64,000 nucleotides of DNA from JAQGMJ01 sp036498945 (lineage in GTDB: Bacteria > Pseudomonadota > Gammaproteobacteria > Burkholderiales > JAEUOS01): the NCBI GenBank assembly GCA_036498945.1, contig DASYEQ010000036.1, forward strand, positions 22,280 through 86,279, written 5' to 3'. Made by a program: the position numbers and the translations under genes. Position 1 is the first letter of the stretch; each line of letters starts with the position of its first letter. The notes under the pieces are model-generated. The model saw only the letters and a program-made list of their open reading frames with translations. It made no database searches and was not told the origin of the DNA. Of this stretch, positions 8,089 through 16,223 are shown one piece after another.

Positions 8089-8769
8089 ATGAAAACCGCT
8101 TTCTTCCGCCTGACCGCCCTCGTTGGTGTCGCGTTCTGCTTCGCCGCCTGCACCCCGCTGCCCAAGGTCGAGATCGGCCATCCCACCACTGCCAAGCCGG
8201 TGGCGCCGGCAATCCACGCCCAGGGCAACGGCGCGATCTACCAGGCCGCTTCCTACCGCCCGTTGTTCGAGGACGCCCGCCCGCGCTACATCGGCGATAT
8301 CCTCACCATCACCATCAACGAAAACCTGACGGCTTCCACCCAAAAGGCCTCCGCCGTCAGCAAGACCGGCAGCACCAGCACCAGTGCCACCAACGTCGAC
8401 GCGCCGGTCGGCCTGCTGCAAGGCCTGAAGAGCCTGTCGGTCAACGGCGGTTCTTCCACCACCTTCGACGGCAAGGGTTCGTCGAACGCCAACAACAGCT
8501 TCACCGGCAGCATCTCGGTCACCGTGATCGACACGCTGGCCAACGGCAACCTGGTGGTCGCCGGCGAAAAGCAGCTCGGCACCAACACCGAAGTCGAGTT
8601 CATCCGCTTCTCCGGTGTGGTCAATCCGCGCCAGATACAGCCGGGCAACATCGTCAGTTCCACGCAAGTGGCCGATGCGCGCATCGAGATGCGTGGCCAG
8701 GGCCAGACCGACGAGGCCGCCGTCATGGCGTGGCTTGGCCGCTTTTTCATGAATTTCCTGCCTTTCTGA
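8089..8769 (+). CDS. flgH: Flagellar L-ring lipoprotein FlgH
   Basis: FlgH forms the outer-membrane L ring. The 226-residue lipoprotein has a signal peptide with lipobox FAA-C (Cys21), the family motif PLFEDARPRYIGDILTI, and the C-terminal segment EVEFIRFSGVVNPRQI followed by ARIEMRGQG. The ATG at 8089, preceded by GGGGAG, was chosen over an in-frame GTG at 8071 that would overlap the flgG stop and place charged residues before the signal peptide. Confidence 0.95.
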   Translation: MKTAFFRLTALVGVAFCFAACTPLPKVEIGHPTTAKPVAPAIHAQGNGAIYQAASYRPLFEDARPRYIGDILTITINENLTASTQKASAVSKTGSTSTSATNVDAPVGLLQGLKSLSVNGGSSTTFDGKGSSNANNSFTGSISVTVIDTLANGNLVVAGEKQLGTNTEVEFIRFSGVVNPRQIQPGNIVSSTQVADARIEMRGQGQTDEAAVMAWLGRFFMNFLPF

Positions 8770-8785
8770 CCGGAGCCTGAATCAA

Positions 8786-9907
8786 ATGCACGCGTTGTTG
8801 CGCAAAGCCCTGCTCTGGATCATGCTGTTCTGCGGTCTGGGGATGCTTACCGCGGGCCAGGCCCGCGCCGAGCGCCTGAAGGATGTCGCCACCCTGCAAG
8901 GGGTGCGCGACAACCAGCTGATCGGCTATGGCCTGGTCGTCGGTCTCGACGGCACCGGCGACCAGACTACCCAGACCCCGTTCACGGTGCAAAGCATCAC
9001 CTCGATGCTGCAGCAAATGGGCGTCAACCTGCCTTCCGGCACCAGCCTGCAACTGAAGAACGTCGCCGCCGTGATGGTGACGACGCAACTGCCGGCTTTT
9101 GCCCAGCCCGGGCAGACGGTGGACATCACCGTCTCCTCGATGGGTAACGCCAAGAGCCTGCGCGGCGGCACCCTGCTGCTCACCCCGCTGAAAGGCGCCG
9201 ACGGCCAGGTCTACGCCATGTCCCAGGGCAACGTGCTGATCGCGGGCGCGGGCGAGTCCGCCGGCGGCAGCAAGGCGCAGATCAACCAGTTGAACGCCGG
9301 GCGCATCCCCAACGGCGCCACGGTGGAACGCGCCGTCGCCAGCTCCTTCGGCAACGGCGATTCCCTGCGCCTGGAACTGCGTCATACCGATTTCGAAAAC
9401 GCCCGCCGCGTCGCCGATGCCATCAACGCCAAGATGGGCGGCAGCGTCGCGCAGGCGCTCGACGGCCGCGTGGTGCAGGTACGCGCGCCGCAGTCGCCCA
9501 ACGATCGTGTCGCCTTCATGGCGCAGCTCGACAACATCGACATCAAGGTGGCCACCGCCGCTGCCAAGGTCATCCTCAACGCCCGTACCGGCTCGGTGGT
9601 GATGAACCAGGCTGTGACCCTCGAACCCTGCGCGGTGGCGCACGGCAACCTGTCGGTCACCGTCAATTCGACCCCGGTGATCAGCCAGCCCGCGCCGTTT
9701 TCGAAAGGCCAGACCGTGGCCACCGAGAAGGCCGACATCCAGATCAAGCAGGACGGCGGCAAGCTCGTGATGCTTGACGGCGGCGTCAAGCTGGCCGACG
9801 TGGTGAAGGCGCTCAATTCGCTGGGCGCGACGCCGCAGGACCTGCTGGCGATCCTGCAGGCGATGCAGGCCTCGGGTGCCTTGCGCGCCGAACTGGAGAT
9901 CATCTGA
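8786..9907 (+). CDS. flgI: Flagellar P-ring protein FlgI
   Basis: FlgI forms the periplasmic P ring with the help of FlgA. The 373-residue protein starts with a cleavable signal peptide ending near ARA-ERLKD. It has the family motifs VRDNQLIGYGLVVGLDGTGD, TPFTVQSITSMLQQMGV, and a C-terminal end in which DLLAILQAMQASGAL precedes the final ELEII. Size is standard. The flgJ ATG follows two bases after its stop, which suggests translational coupling. Confidence 0.96.
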   Translation: MHALLRKALLWIMLFCGLGMLTAGQARAERLKDVATLQGVRDNQLIGYGLVVGLDGTGDQTTQTPFTVQSITSMLQQMGVNLPSGTSLQLKNVAAVMVTTQLPAFAQPGQTVDITVSSMGNAKSLRGGTLLLTPLKGADGQVYAMSQGNVLIAGAGESAGGSKAQINQLNAGRIPNGATVERAVASSFGNGDSLRLELRHTDFENARRVADAINAKMGGSVAQALDGRVVQVRAPQSPNDRVAFMAQLDNIDIKVATAAAKVILNARTGSVVMNQAVTLEPCAVAHGNLSVTVNSTPVISQPAPFSKGQTVATEKADIQIKQDGGKLVMLDGGVKLADVVKALNSLGATPQDLLAILQAMQASGALRAELEII

Positions 9908-9909
9908 CC

Positions 9910-10833
9910 ATGACCGGCGTCCTGTCTTCCGGCGCGAGCGCGGCCGACGCCGGCGGCGCCTTCGCGCTCGACCCGAACGCGCTCTCCGCGCTGAAGGCGA
10001 AGGCGGGCACGGCCGCCGGCAGCGACGCCCAGAAGCAGGCGCTGAAACAGGCGGCCAACCAGTTCGAGGCGATGTTCATGAACATGCTTCTGAAGAGCAT
10101 GCGCGACAGCCTGCCGCAGGACGGCATGATGGACAGTGCCGGCACCAAGACCTACACCGCGATGCTCGACCAGCAGATGTCGCAGAAGCTGGCCGGCAAA
10201 GGCGTGGGCCTGGCCGACATGATCGTCAAGCAGCTCGACAAGAAATTCGTCGATCCGGCGGCGCTCAAGGATCCGCAGAGTGGCTCCCACACCAGCACCA
10301 GTACGCTGCAACAACTGCGCGCGGCGACGAATGCCGCCAGCAGCAACAGCGCGGCCGCGCCGCTTTCCGGCTCGGCCAAGGACTTCGTCCAGTCGCGCTG
10401 GGCCGACGCCAAGGCCGCCGAGCAGTCTTCCGGCGTGCCGGCCCAATTCATCCTCGGCCAGGCGGCCCTCGAATCCGGCTGGGGCAAGCGCGACATCAAG
10501 TTCGCCGACGGCTCCACCAGCCACAACCTGTTCGGCATCAAGGCCGGCGGCAGCTGGAAGGGCGCTACCGTGGACGCCACCACCACCGAATATGTCGGCG
10601 GCGTGGCGCGCAAGACGGTGGAAAAATTCCGCGCCTATTCCTCTTATGCCGAGAGCTTTTCCGACTACGCCAACCTGCTGAAGAGCAACCCGCGCTATGC
10701 GAACACGCTCAAGTCCGGCACCAACGCGGCGCAATTCGCCACCAGCCTGCAGCAGGCCGGCTACGCCACCGATCCTAACTACGCGAAGAAGCTCACCGGC
10801 GTGATCCAGCAGACGCTGCGCGCGGTGGCCTGA
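9910..10833 (+). CDS. flgJ: Flagellar rod-cap muramidase FlgJ
   Basis: FlgJ is a bifunctional protein that caps the growing rod and cuts peptidoglycan so the rod can pass. Residues about 40-110 form the rod-binding domain (AANQFEAMFMNMLLKSMRD). Residues about 155-305 form a GH73 glucosaminidase-type domain with AALESGWGK carrying the catalytic Glu and the following HNLFGIKAGGSWKG. The 307-residue length fits the two-domain FlgJ of beta- and gammaproteobacteria. The gene is coupled to flgI. Confidence 0.94.
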   Translation: MTGVLSSGASAADAGGAFALDPNALSALKAKAGTAAGSDAQKQALKQAANQFEAMFMNMLLKSMRDSLPQDGMMDSAGTKTYTAMLDQQMSQKLAGKGVGLADMIVKQLDKKFVDPAALKDPQSGSHTSTSTLQQLRAATNAASSNSAAAPLSGSAKDFVQSRWADAKAAEQSSGVPAQFILGQAALESGWGKRDIKFADGSTSHNLFGIKAGGSWKGATVDATTTEYVGGVARKTVEKFRAYSSYAESFSDYANLLKSNPRYANTLKSGTNAAQFATSLQQAGYATDPNYAKKLTGVIQQTLRAVA

Positions 10834-10856
10834 GGCAGAAGAAAAGGGACCACAGC

Positions 10857-12743
10857 GTGAGCATATTGAGCATCGGGGTATCGGGACTGAACGCCGCCCA
10901 GGCGGGCATCTCCACCACCTCGCACAACATCAGCAACGTCAACACGCCCGGCTACTCGCGCCAGCAGACGGTGCAGACCACCAATACGCCGCTGTTCTCC
11001 GGCGGCGGCTACTTCGGCCAGGGCGTCAACGTCGCGAGCGTGCAGCGTGCCTACGACAGTTTCCTGGTGGCGCAGACGCGCGAGGCGCAGACGCAGTCGA
11101 CCCAGCTCGACGGCCTGTCGGCGCAACTGAAGAATATCGACAACCTGATGGCCGATCCGAGCGCGGGCGTAAGCCCGATGCTCGACAACCTGTTCTCCGC
11201 CTTCAACACGGTCTCCGCTTCGCCTTCCGACCCGGCCTCGCGCCAGGGCCTGATCTCGGCCGCGCAGACGCTGGCTTCAGGCTTTTCCAATTTGTCGTCA
11301 CAGCTCGCCAGCTTCGGCGACCAGGCCAACGCCTCCGTCACCCAGGCGGTGAGCACGATGAACACCGACTCCGCCCAGCTGGCGCAACTGAACCAGCAGA
11401 TCACCGTGGCTACCGCCGGCGGCCAGCAGCCCAACGATCTGCTGGACCAGCGCGACGCTCTCCTGCAGGACATGTCCAAGCAGGCGCGCATCTCGGTGGT
11501 GAACAGCCCCGATGGCAGCGTCAACGTCTTCCTTGGCAACGGCCAGCCGCTGGTGCTGGGCAGCCAGCAAAACCAGTTGACCGCCGGCCCCGATCCCTCC
11601 GATCCCAGCCAGACGATCGTGGGAATCACCAGCGGCGGCAAGTTCCAGGCCTTCAATTCCGCCGACGTCACCGGGGGCGCGATCGGGGCCGCCTTCGCGT
11701 TCCGCCAGACCCTGCAGCAGACGCAAAACGGCCTCGGGCGCATCGCCGCTTCCCTGGCGCAAAGCATCAACGCGCAGCAGGAGGTGGGCCAGGACCTGAA
11801 CGGCAATCCGGGTACCGACTTTTTCTCCGCCGCCGGCCCCCAGGTGCTGGGCAGCACCAACAACACCGGCAGCGCCACCGTGGGCGCCAGCGTAAGCAAC
11901 TATGCCGCGCTTACCGCCAGCGACTACAAGCTCGCCTACGATGGCACCAACTACACCGTCACCCGCCTGTCCGACAACACGCAGCAGAGCTTCGCCAGCA
12001 TGCCGCAGACGGTCGACGGCGTCACCATTTCGCTCTCCGGCACGCCCGCCGCCGGCGACAGCTTCCTGATCGAGCCGACGCGCAACGCCGCCTCCACCTT
12101 CAAGTCGCTGCTCACCGACCCCAACCAGGTGGCCGCCGCCTTTCCGGTGCGCGCCGGCTCTGGCACCTCCAACGGCGGCACCGGCGCCGCCCAGGTCACC
12201 GCGGTCACCCCGCCGGCCAACGCCAACGTCAGCCAGCCGGTGAACATCGTCTTCACCGGCCCGAATACCTTCAATATCACCGGCACTGGTACCGGCAACC
12301 CGACGGGGCTCACCTACACCCCGGGCATGACCATCAGCTACAACGGCTGGACCGCCACGCTCTCCGGCGCGCCCGCCAGCGGCGACAGTTTCAACGTTGG
12401 CCCCAACACCGGCGGCAGCGGCGACAACAGTAACATCAAGGCCCTGGCCAACCTGCAACTGGCCAAGACCATGGGCGGCGGCACCGCCAGCTTTTCCGAC
12501 GCCTATGCGACGATGGTTTCGAACGTCGGCAACCAGACCGCGGCGGCCATCAGCGGCGCCTCCGCACAGCAGACCGTGCTCACCAATGCCACCTCGGCGC
12601 AGCAGTCCCTCTCCGGTGTCAGCCTGGACGAGGAGGCCGCCAACCTGCTCAAGTACCAGCAGGCCTACCAGGCGGCGAGCAAGGTGATTTCCACCGCCGA
12701 CACCATGTTCCAGTCGATCCTGCAAGTGATCAGCGCCGGCTGA
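10857..12743 (+). CDS. flgK: Flagellar hook-associated protein 1, FlgK
   Basis: FlgK is the first hook-filament junction protein and a FlgN client. Translation begins at a GTG, with an AGAAAAGGGA ribosome site. The 628-residue product has the N-terminal rod/hook motif (MSILSIGVSGLNAAQAGIST, then NISNVNTPGYSRQ) and the C-terminal helix SLDEEAANLLKYQQAYQAAS typical of HAP1. It is longer than the roughly 550 residues of Salmonella FlgK because of an expanded variable domain rich in Gly/Thr/Asn. Two SG.PA.GDSF turns occur in that domain near residues 395-510. Confidence 0.95.
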   Translation: MSILSIGVSGLNAAQAGISTTSHNISNVNTPGYSRQQTVQTTNTPLFSGGGYFGQGVNVASVQRAYDSFLVAQTREAQTQSTQLDGLSAQLKNIDNLMADPSAGVSPMLDNLFSAFNTVSASPSDPASRQGLISAAQTLASGFSNLSSQLASFGDQANASVTQAVSTMNTDSAQLAQLNQQITVATAGGQQPNDLLDQRDALLQDMSKQARISVVNSPDGSVNVFLGNGQPLVLGSQQNQLTAGPDPSDPSQTIVGITSGGKFQAFNSADVTGGAIGAAFAFRQTLQQTQNGLGRIAASLAQSINAQQEVGQDLNGNPGTDFFSAAGPQVLGSTNNTGSATVGASVSNYAALTASDYKLAYDGTNYTVTRLSDNTQQSFASMPQTVDGVTISLSGTPAAGDSFLIEPTRNAASTFKSLLTDPNQVAAAFPVRAGSGTSNGGTGAAQVTAVTPPANANVSQPVNIVFTGPNTFNITGTGTGNPTGLTYTPGMTISYNGWTATLSGAPASGDSFNVGPNTGGSGDNSNIKALANLQLAKTMGGGTASFSDAYATMVSNVGNQTAAAISGASAQQTVLTNATSAQQSLSGVSLDEEAANLLKYQQAYQAASKVISTADTMFQSILQVISAG

Positions 12744-12773
12744 GCATCGCCGCAATCACGGGAGTAAACCACC

Positions 12774-13976
12774 ATGCGCATCAGCACTTCGATGATTTTC
12801 GACCTCGGCAGCGGCTCGATGTCCGACGCCCAGGCCGCCTTGTTCAAGACGCAGGAGCAGATGAGCAGCAACCGCCGCATGCTCTCGCCTTCCGACGACC
12901 CGGCTGCCGCCTCCACCGCGCTGAAGGTGAGCCAGGGCATCGCCGTCACCAAGCAGCAGCAGGACAACCAGAGCGCGGCCACCAACACCCTGTCGCAGGC
13001 CGAATCGGCGCTGGGCTCGACCAGCGACCTGCTGCAAAGCGCCACGCAACTACTGCTTTCCGGGCAGAACGCCACCATGTCGCAAGGCGACCGCAACGCC
13101 ATCGTCGCGCAACTGCAGGGCATGCAGCAGCAGCTCCTGACGCTGGCCAATTCGCGCGACGGCGCCGGCGGCTATCTGTTCGCCGGCTATTCGGAAAATA
13201 CCCAACCCTTCACCCAGGGTACCGGCGCCGTCACCTACAACGGCGACGACGGCGTGCGTTCGCTGGAAGTGGCGCCCGGCCGCAACATGGATGTCTCCAG
13301 CGGCGGCGCCGACACCTTCATGCGCATCAAGAACGGCAACGGCGTATTCGCCACTGGCGCGGGCAGCGCCAATACCGGCGGTGGCACCATCGACAGCGGC
13401 AGCGTCAGCAACCCTGCCGCGCTCACCGGCCACGCCTACCAGCTCAACTTCAGCGTCAGTGGCGGCAACACCACCTATGACGTGGTCGATACCACCACCG
13501 GAACCTCGGTTTCCACCAACAACGCCTTCACCCCCGGCGCGTCGATCAATCTCGCCGGCCAGCAGTTCACCATCAGCGGCGCGCCGGCGGCCGGCGACAG
13601 CTTTACCGTCAGCCCCTCGTCCAACCAAAGCGTGTTCCAGATGCTCGCCGACGGCATTGCCGCGCTCTCCAATGGCAGCCTGAGTTCTTCGGTGCGCACC
13701 AGCCAGGTGAATGCCGCGGTGGCCAACATGTACCAGGCGCAGGACAAGATCAGCCTGGCGCGCGCCGGCCTGGGCTCGAACATGAACGAGGTCACCACCC
13801 TGACTTCCATCAGTGCCTCGGCCGTCACCTCGCAAAAAACCCGCCTCGGCGACCTGACCGACCTGGATTACGCCGCCGCCACCACCCAGCTCTCCGAGCA
13901 GCAGACCGCCTTGCAGGCGGCGCAGCAGACCTTCGGCAAAGTGACCAAGACCAACCTGTTCAGCTACCTGGCGTAG
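12774..13976 (+). CDS. flgL: Flagellar hook-associated protein 3, FlgL
   Basis: FlgL is the second junction protein between hook and filament and a FlgN client. The 400-residue product starts MRISTSMIFDLG and contains the family block RRMLSPSDDPAAASTALKV. Its ends are flagellin-like, with a C-terminal LTDLDYAAATTQLSEQQTAL helix. It is longer than the enteric protein (about 317) through a central domain with an SGAPAAGDSF turn also found in FlgK. It is the last gene of the flagellar run and is followed directly by a strong terminator. Confidence 0.94.
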   Translation: MRISTSMIFDLGSGSMSDAQAALFKTQEQMSSNRRMLSPSDDPAAASTALKVSQGIAVTKQQQDNQSAATNTLSQAESALGSTSDLLQSATQLLLSGQNATMSQGDRNAIVAQLQGMQQQLLTLANSRDGAGGYLFAGYSENTQPFTQGTGAVTYNGDDGVRSLEVAPGRNMDVSSGGADTFMRIKNGNGVFATGAGSANTGGGTIDSGSVSNPAALTGHAYQLNFSVSGGNTTYDVVDTTTGTSVSTNNAFTPGASINLAGQQFTISGAPAAGDSFTVSPSSNQSVFQMLADGIAALSNGSLSSSVRTSQVNAAVANMYQAQDKISLARAGLGSNMNEVTTLTSISASAVTSQKTRLGDLTDLDYAAATTQLSEQQTALQAAQQTFGKVTKTNLFSYLA

Positions 13977-13988
13977 GCCGGTAGAGAG

Positions 13989-14017
13989 AAAAAGGGCCGC
14001 CCGCGGGCGGCCCTTTT
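13989..14017 (+). terminator. Bidirectional intrinsic terminator after flgL
   Basis: Five A, then the perfect inverted repeat GGGCCGCCCG / CGGGCGGCCC, then TTTT. The A run upstream gives a U tract on the opposite strand. It can therefore end both the rightward flg transcript and the leftward transcript of the GGDEF/EAL gene whose stop is at 14038. Confidence 0.9.
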
Positions 14018-14037
14018 CATTGGCAGGGTGGCGACGC

Positions 14038-16212
14038 TCAGCCCGCGAGCGCCAGGCGCAGGCCCGGCACCAGGGTCAGCACCTTGCCGACGTCGGAGAA
14101 GCTCCACTCGTCGGGCGGGCCATTGCTCGCCACGTCCTGAAGCAGCGCCGTGGTGCGCGCCGCGTTCAGCGGCCGGCTGAAGTAATAGCCCTGCATCATG
14201 TGGCAGCCGCGCCGCTGCAGCAGCTGCACCTGCTCGCGCGTCTCCACGCCTTCGGCGATCACCTCCAGCTTCAAGGCCTGCGCCATGGCGATGATGGCGG
14301 CGGTGATGGTGTCGTTGCCGCTGTCTTCGTGGATGTCGGTGACGAAGGAACGGTCGATCTTCAACTGGTCGATGTCGAAGCGCTGCAGATAGGAGAGCGA
14401 GGAATAGCCGGTGCCGAAGTCGTCGATCGACATGCGCACGTTCATCTCCTGCAAGCCCTTGACGGTTGCCAAGGTGGTGGAGATGTCCTGTACCAGCATG
14501 GTCTCGGTGATCTCGATCTCCAGCAGGTGGCCGGGCAGGGCGCTGTGCTCCAGCACGCGCCGCACCAGGTCGACGAAACCGGGCTTCTGGAAATGCGCGC
14601 CGGGAATGTTCACCGACACCCGCACCGGCGCCAGGCCCTGCGCCAGCCAGGCGGCGGACTGGTGCGCGGCGGTGGCGAGCGCCCATTCGCCGAAGGGGAC
14701 GATCAGGCCATTCTCCTCGGCGATCGGAATGAATTCGGAGGGCGGTACGGTGCGGCCGTTGTGGTTCCAGCGCATCAGCGCTTCCACGCCGGGGATGATG
14801 CCGGTGCGTGCGTCCACCTGCGGCTGGTAGTGCAGTTCGAGTTCGTTGCGCTCCAGCGCCTTGTGCAGGTCGCGCTCCAGTTCCCAGCGCCGGCGGTCGG
14901 CCAGGTTGAGCTCGGGGCGGTAGCCGCGCACGTCGTTGCGGCCTTGCGCCTTCACCGAATACATGGCGGCATCGGCATTGCGCAACAGGCTGTCGGCGTC
15001 GGCGCCGTCTTCCGGGTAATGGGCCAGGCCGACCGAGGCGCTGATGAAATTCTCATGGCCGCCGATGTTGAAAGGCTTGCGCAGGGCGGCAAGGATGCGT
15101 TCGGCCACCTTGTACGCCTGTTGCGGATCGTTCACCTGGGTCAGCAGGACGACGAACTCGTCGCCGCCCAGCCGCGCCACCACGTCGGCCTCGTCGGCGC
15201 CGCCGCGCACGCAGCGGTTCAGGCGCTCGGCCACTTCGCACAGCACGGCGTCGCCTGCGCTGTGGCCCTGGGTGTCGTTGATCTGCTTGAAGCGGTCGAG
15301 GTCGACGAACAGGGCCGCCAGGCGCCCGGACTGCGCGCGCGCCGTCTCCACCGCCGCGTTGAAGCGCTCGCTGAACAGGCGCCGGTTCGGCAGTCCGGTG
15401 AGGTTGTCGTAGTTGGCGAGCGCCTTGATCTGCTCCTCGGCCAGCTTGCGCTGGGTGATGTCCTGCGCGGTGCCCACCGCGAGCATCACCTTGCCGGCTG
15501 CGTCGCATTCGGCCTCGGCTTCCAGGTGCACGTGATAGTTCTCGCCATGCGGCCCGCGCACGCGGAATTCCATGTTCACCGGAACCGCCTGCTGCGCCAG
15601 GCGCAGCAAGGCCTCGCGCACGCGCTGGGTATCGGCGGCATCCGCCCGGTGAAACAGCGTGTCGGTGGTGAGGATCTCGACCGCGGGCGGCAGGCCGAAG
15701 ATGGCGCGGCAGATGTCGCAGGCGGAGACGCGGTTGCCGCGCGGGTTCCATTCCCAGGTGCCGAGGCGCGCGATGCGCTGCGCCTTCGCCAGGGTGGCGC
15801 GGCTTTGTTCCAGTTCCTGGCGCATCTTGGAGGCGCGCAGCAGGTAGCGCGTGCGCTGCGCCAGGAGCGTCCATTGCGAGGACTTGACGAAAAAGTCGGT
15901 GGCGCCGGCCTCATAGGCACGGGCGATCGATTCTTCGTCCTCCAGGCCGGTCAGCATCAGCACCGGCACCTGGCCGCCGCCCGGCAGGTGGCGTAATGCC
16001 TCGCAGGTGGCGAAGCCGTCCATCCCCGGCATCAGGGCGTCGAGCAGCACGCAATCCGGCAGGTGCTCGCGGAACGCGGCAAGGGCTTCGCTGCCGCTGC
16101 CGACTTCGCGCACGGCCAGTCCGTTTTGCGTCAGCACGGAAGCGGTGAGCATGCGCGCCACCGGGTCGTCATCGACCAGGAGCACGAGTTCGCTGGCGGG
16201 GGAGGGGGGCAT
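14038..16212 (-). CDS. Response regulator with PAS, GGDEF and EAL domains
   Basis: This is a cytoplasmic protein that should act on cyclic di-GMP under control of a phosphorylated receiver. Of 724 residues, about 8-125 form a receiver with intact DD pair, phospho-Asp (near 58) and Lys. Residues about 145-258 are a PAS/PAC sensor. GGDEF is intact (near 349-353) but lacks the RxxD inhibitory site (DEAD instead). EAL is intact (EAL near 477-479) with DDFGTGYSS, LKIDRSFV and EGVET, so phosphodiesterase activity is likely. The ATG at 16212 has AAGGAG six bases upstream. An ATG at 16227 overlapping the kinase stop is less likely. It is probably a partner of the hybrid kinase immediately upstream. 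Confidence 0.9.
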   Translation of the reverse strand: MPPSPASELVLLVDDDPVARMLTASVLTQNGLAVREVGSGSEALAAFREHLPDCVLLDALMPGMDGFATCEALRHLPGGGQVPVLMLTGLEDEESIARAYEAGATDFFVKSSQWTLLAQRTRYLLRASKMRQELEQSRATLAKAQRIARLGTWEWNPRGNRVSACDICRAIFGLPPAVEILTTDTLFHRADAADTQRVREALLRLAQQAVPVNMEFRVRGPHGENYHVHLEAEAECDAAGKVMLAVGTAQDITQRKLAEEQIKALANYDNLTGLPNRRLFSERFNAAVETARAQSGRLAALFVDLDRFKQINDTQGHSAGDAVLCEVAERLNRCVRGGADEADVVARLGGDEFVVLLTQVNDPQQAYKVAERILAALRKPFNIGGHENFISASVGLAHYPEDGADADSLLRNADAAMYSVKAQGRNDVRGYRPELNLADRRRWELERDLHKALERNELELHYQPQVDARTGIIPGVEALMRWNHNGRTVPPSEFIPIAEENGLIVPFGEWALATAAHQSAAWLAQGLAPVRVSVNIPGAHFQKPGFVDLVRRVLEHSALPGHLLEIEITETMLVQDISTTLATVKGLQEMNVRMSIDDFGTGYSSLSYLQRFDIDQLKIDRSFVTDIHEDSGNDTITAAIIAMAQALKLEVIAEGVETREQVQLLQRRGCHMMQGYYFSRPLNAARTTALLQDVASNGPPDEWSFSDVGKVLTLVPGLRLALAG

Positions 16213-16223
16213 GGTCGTCTCCT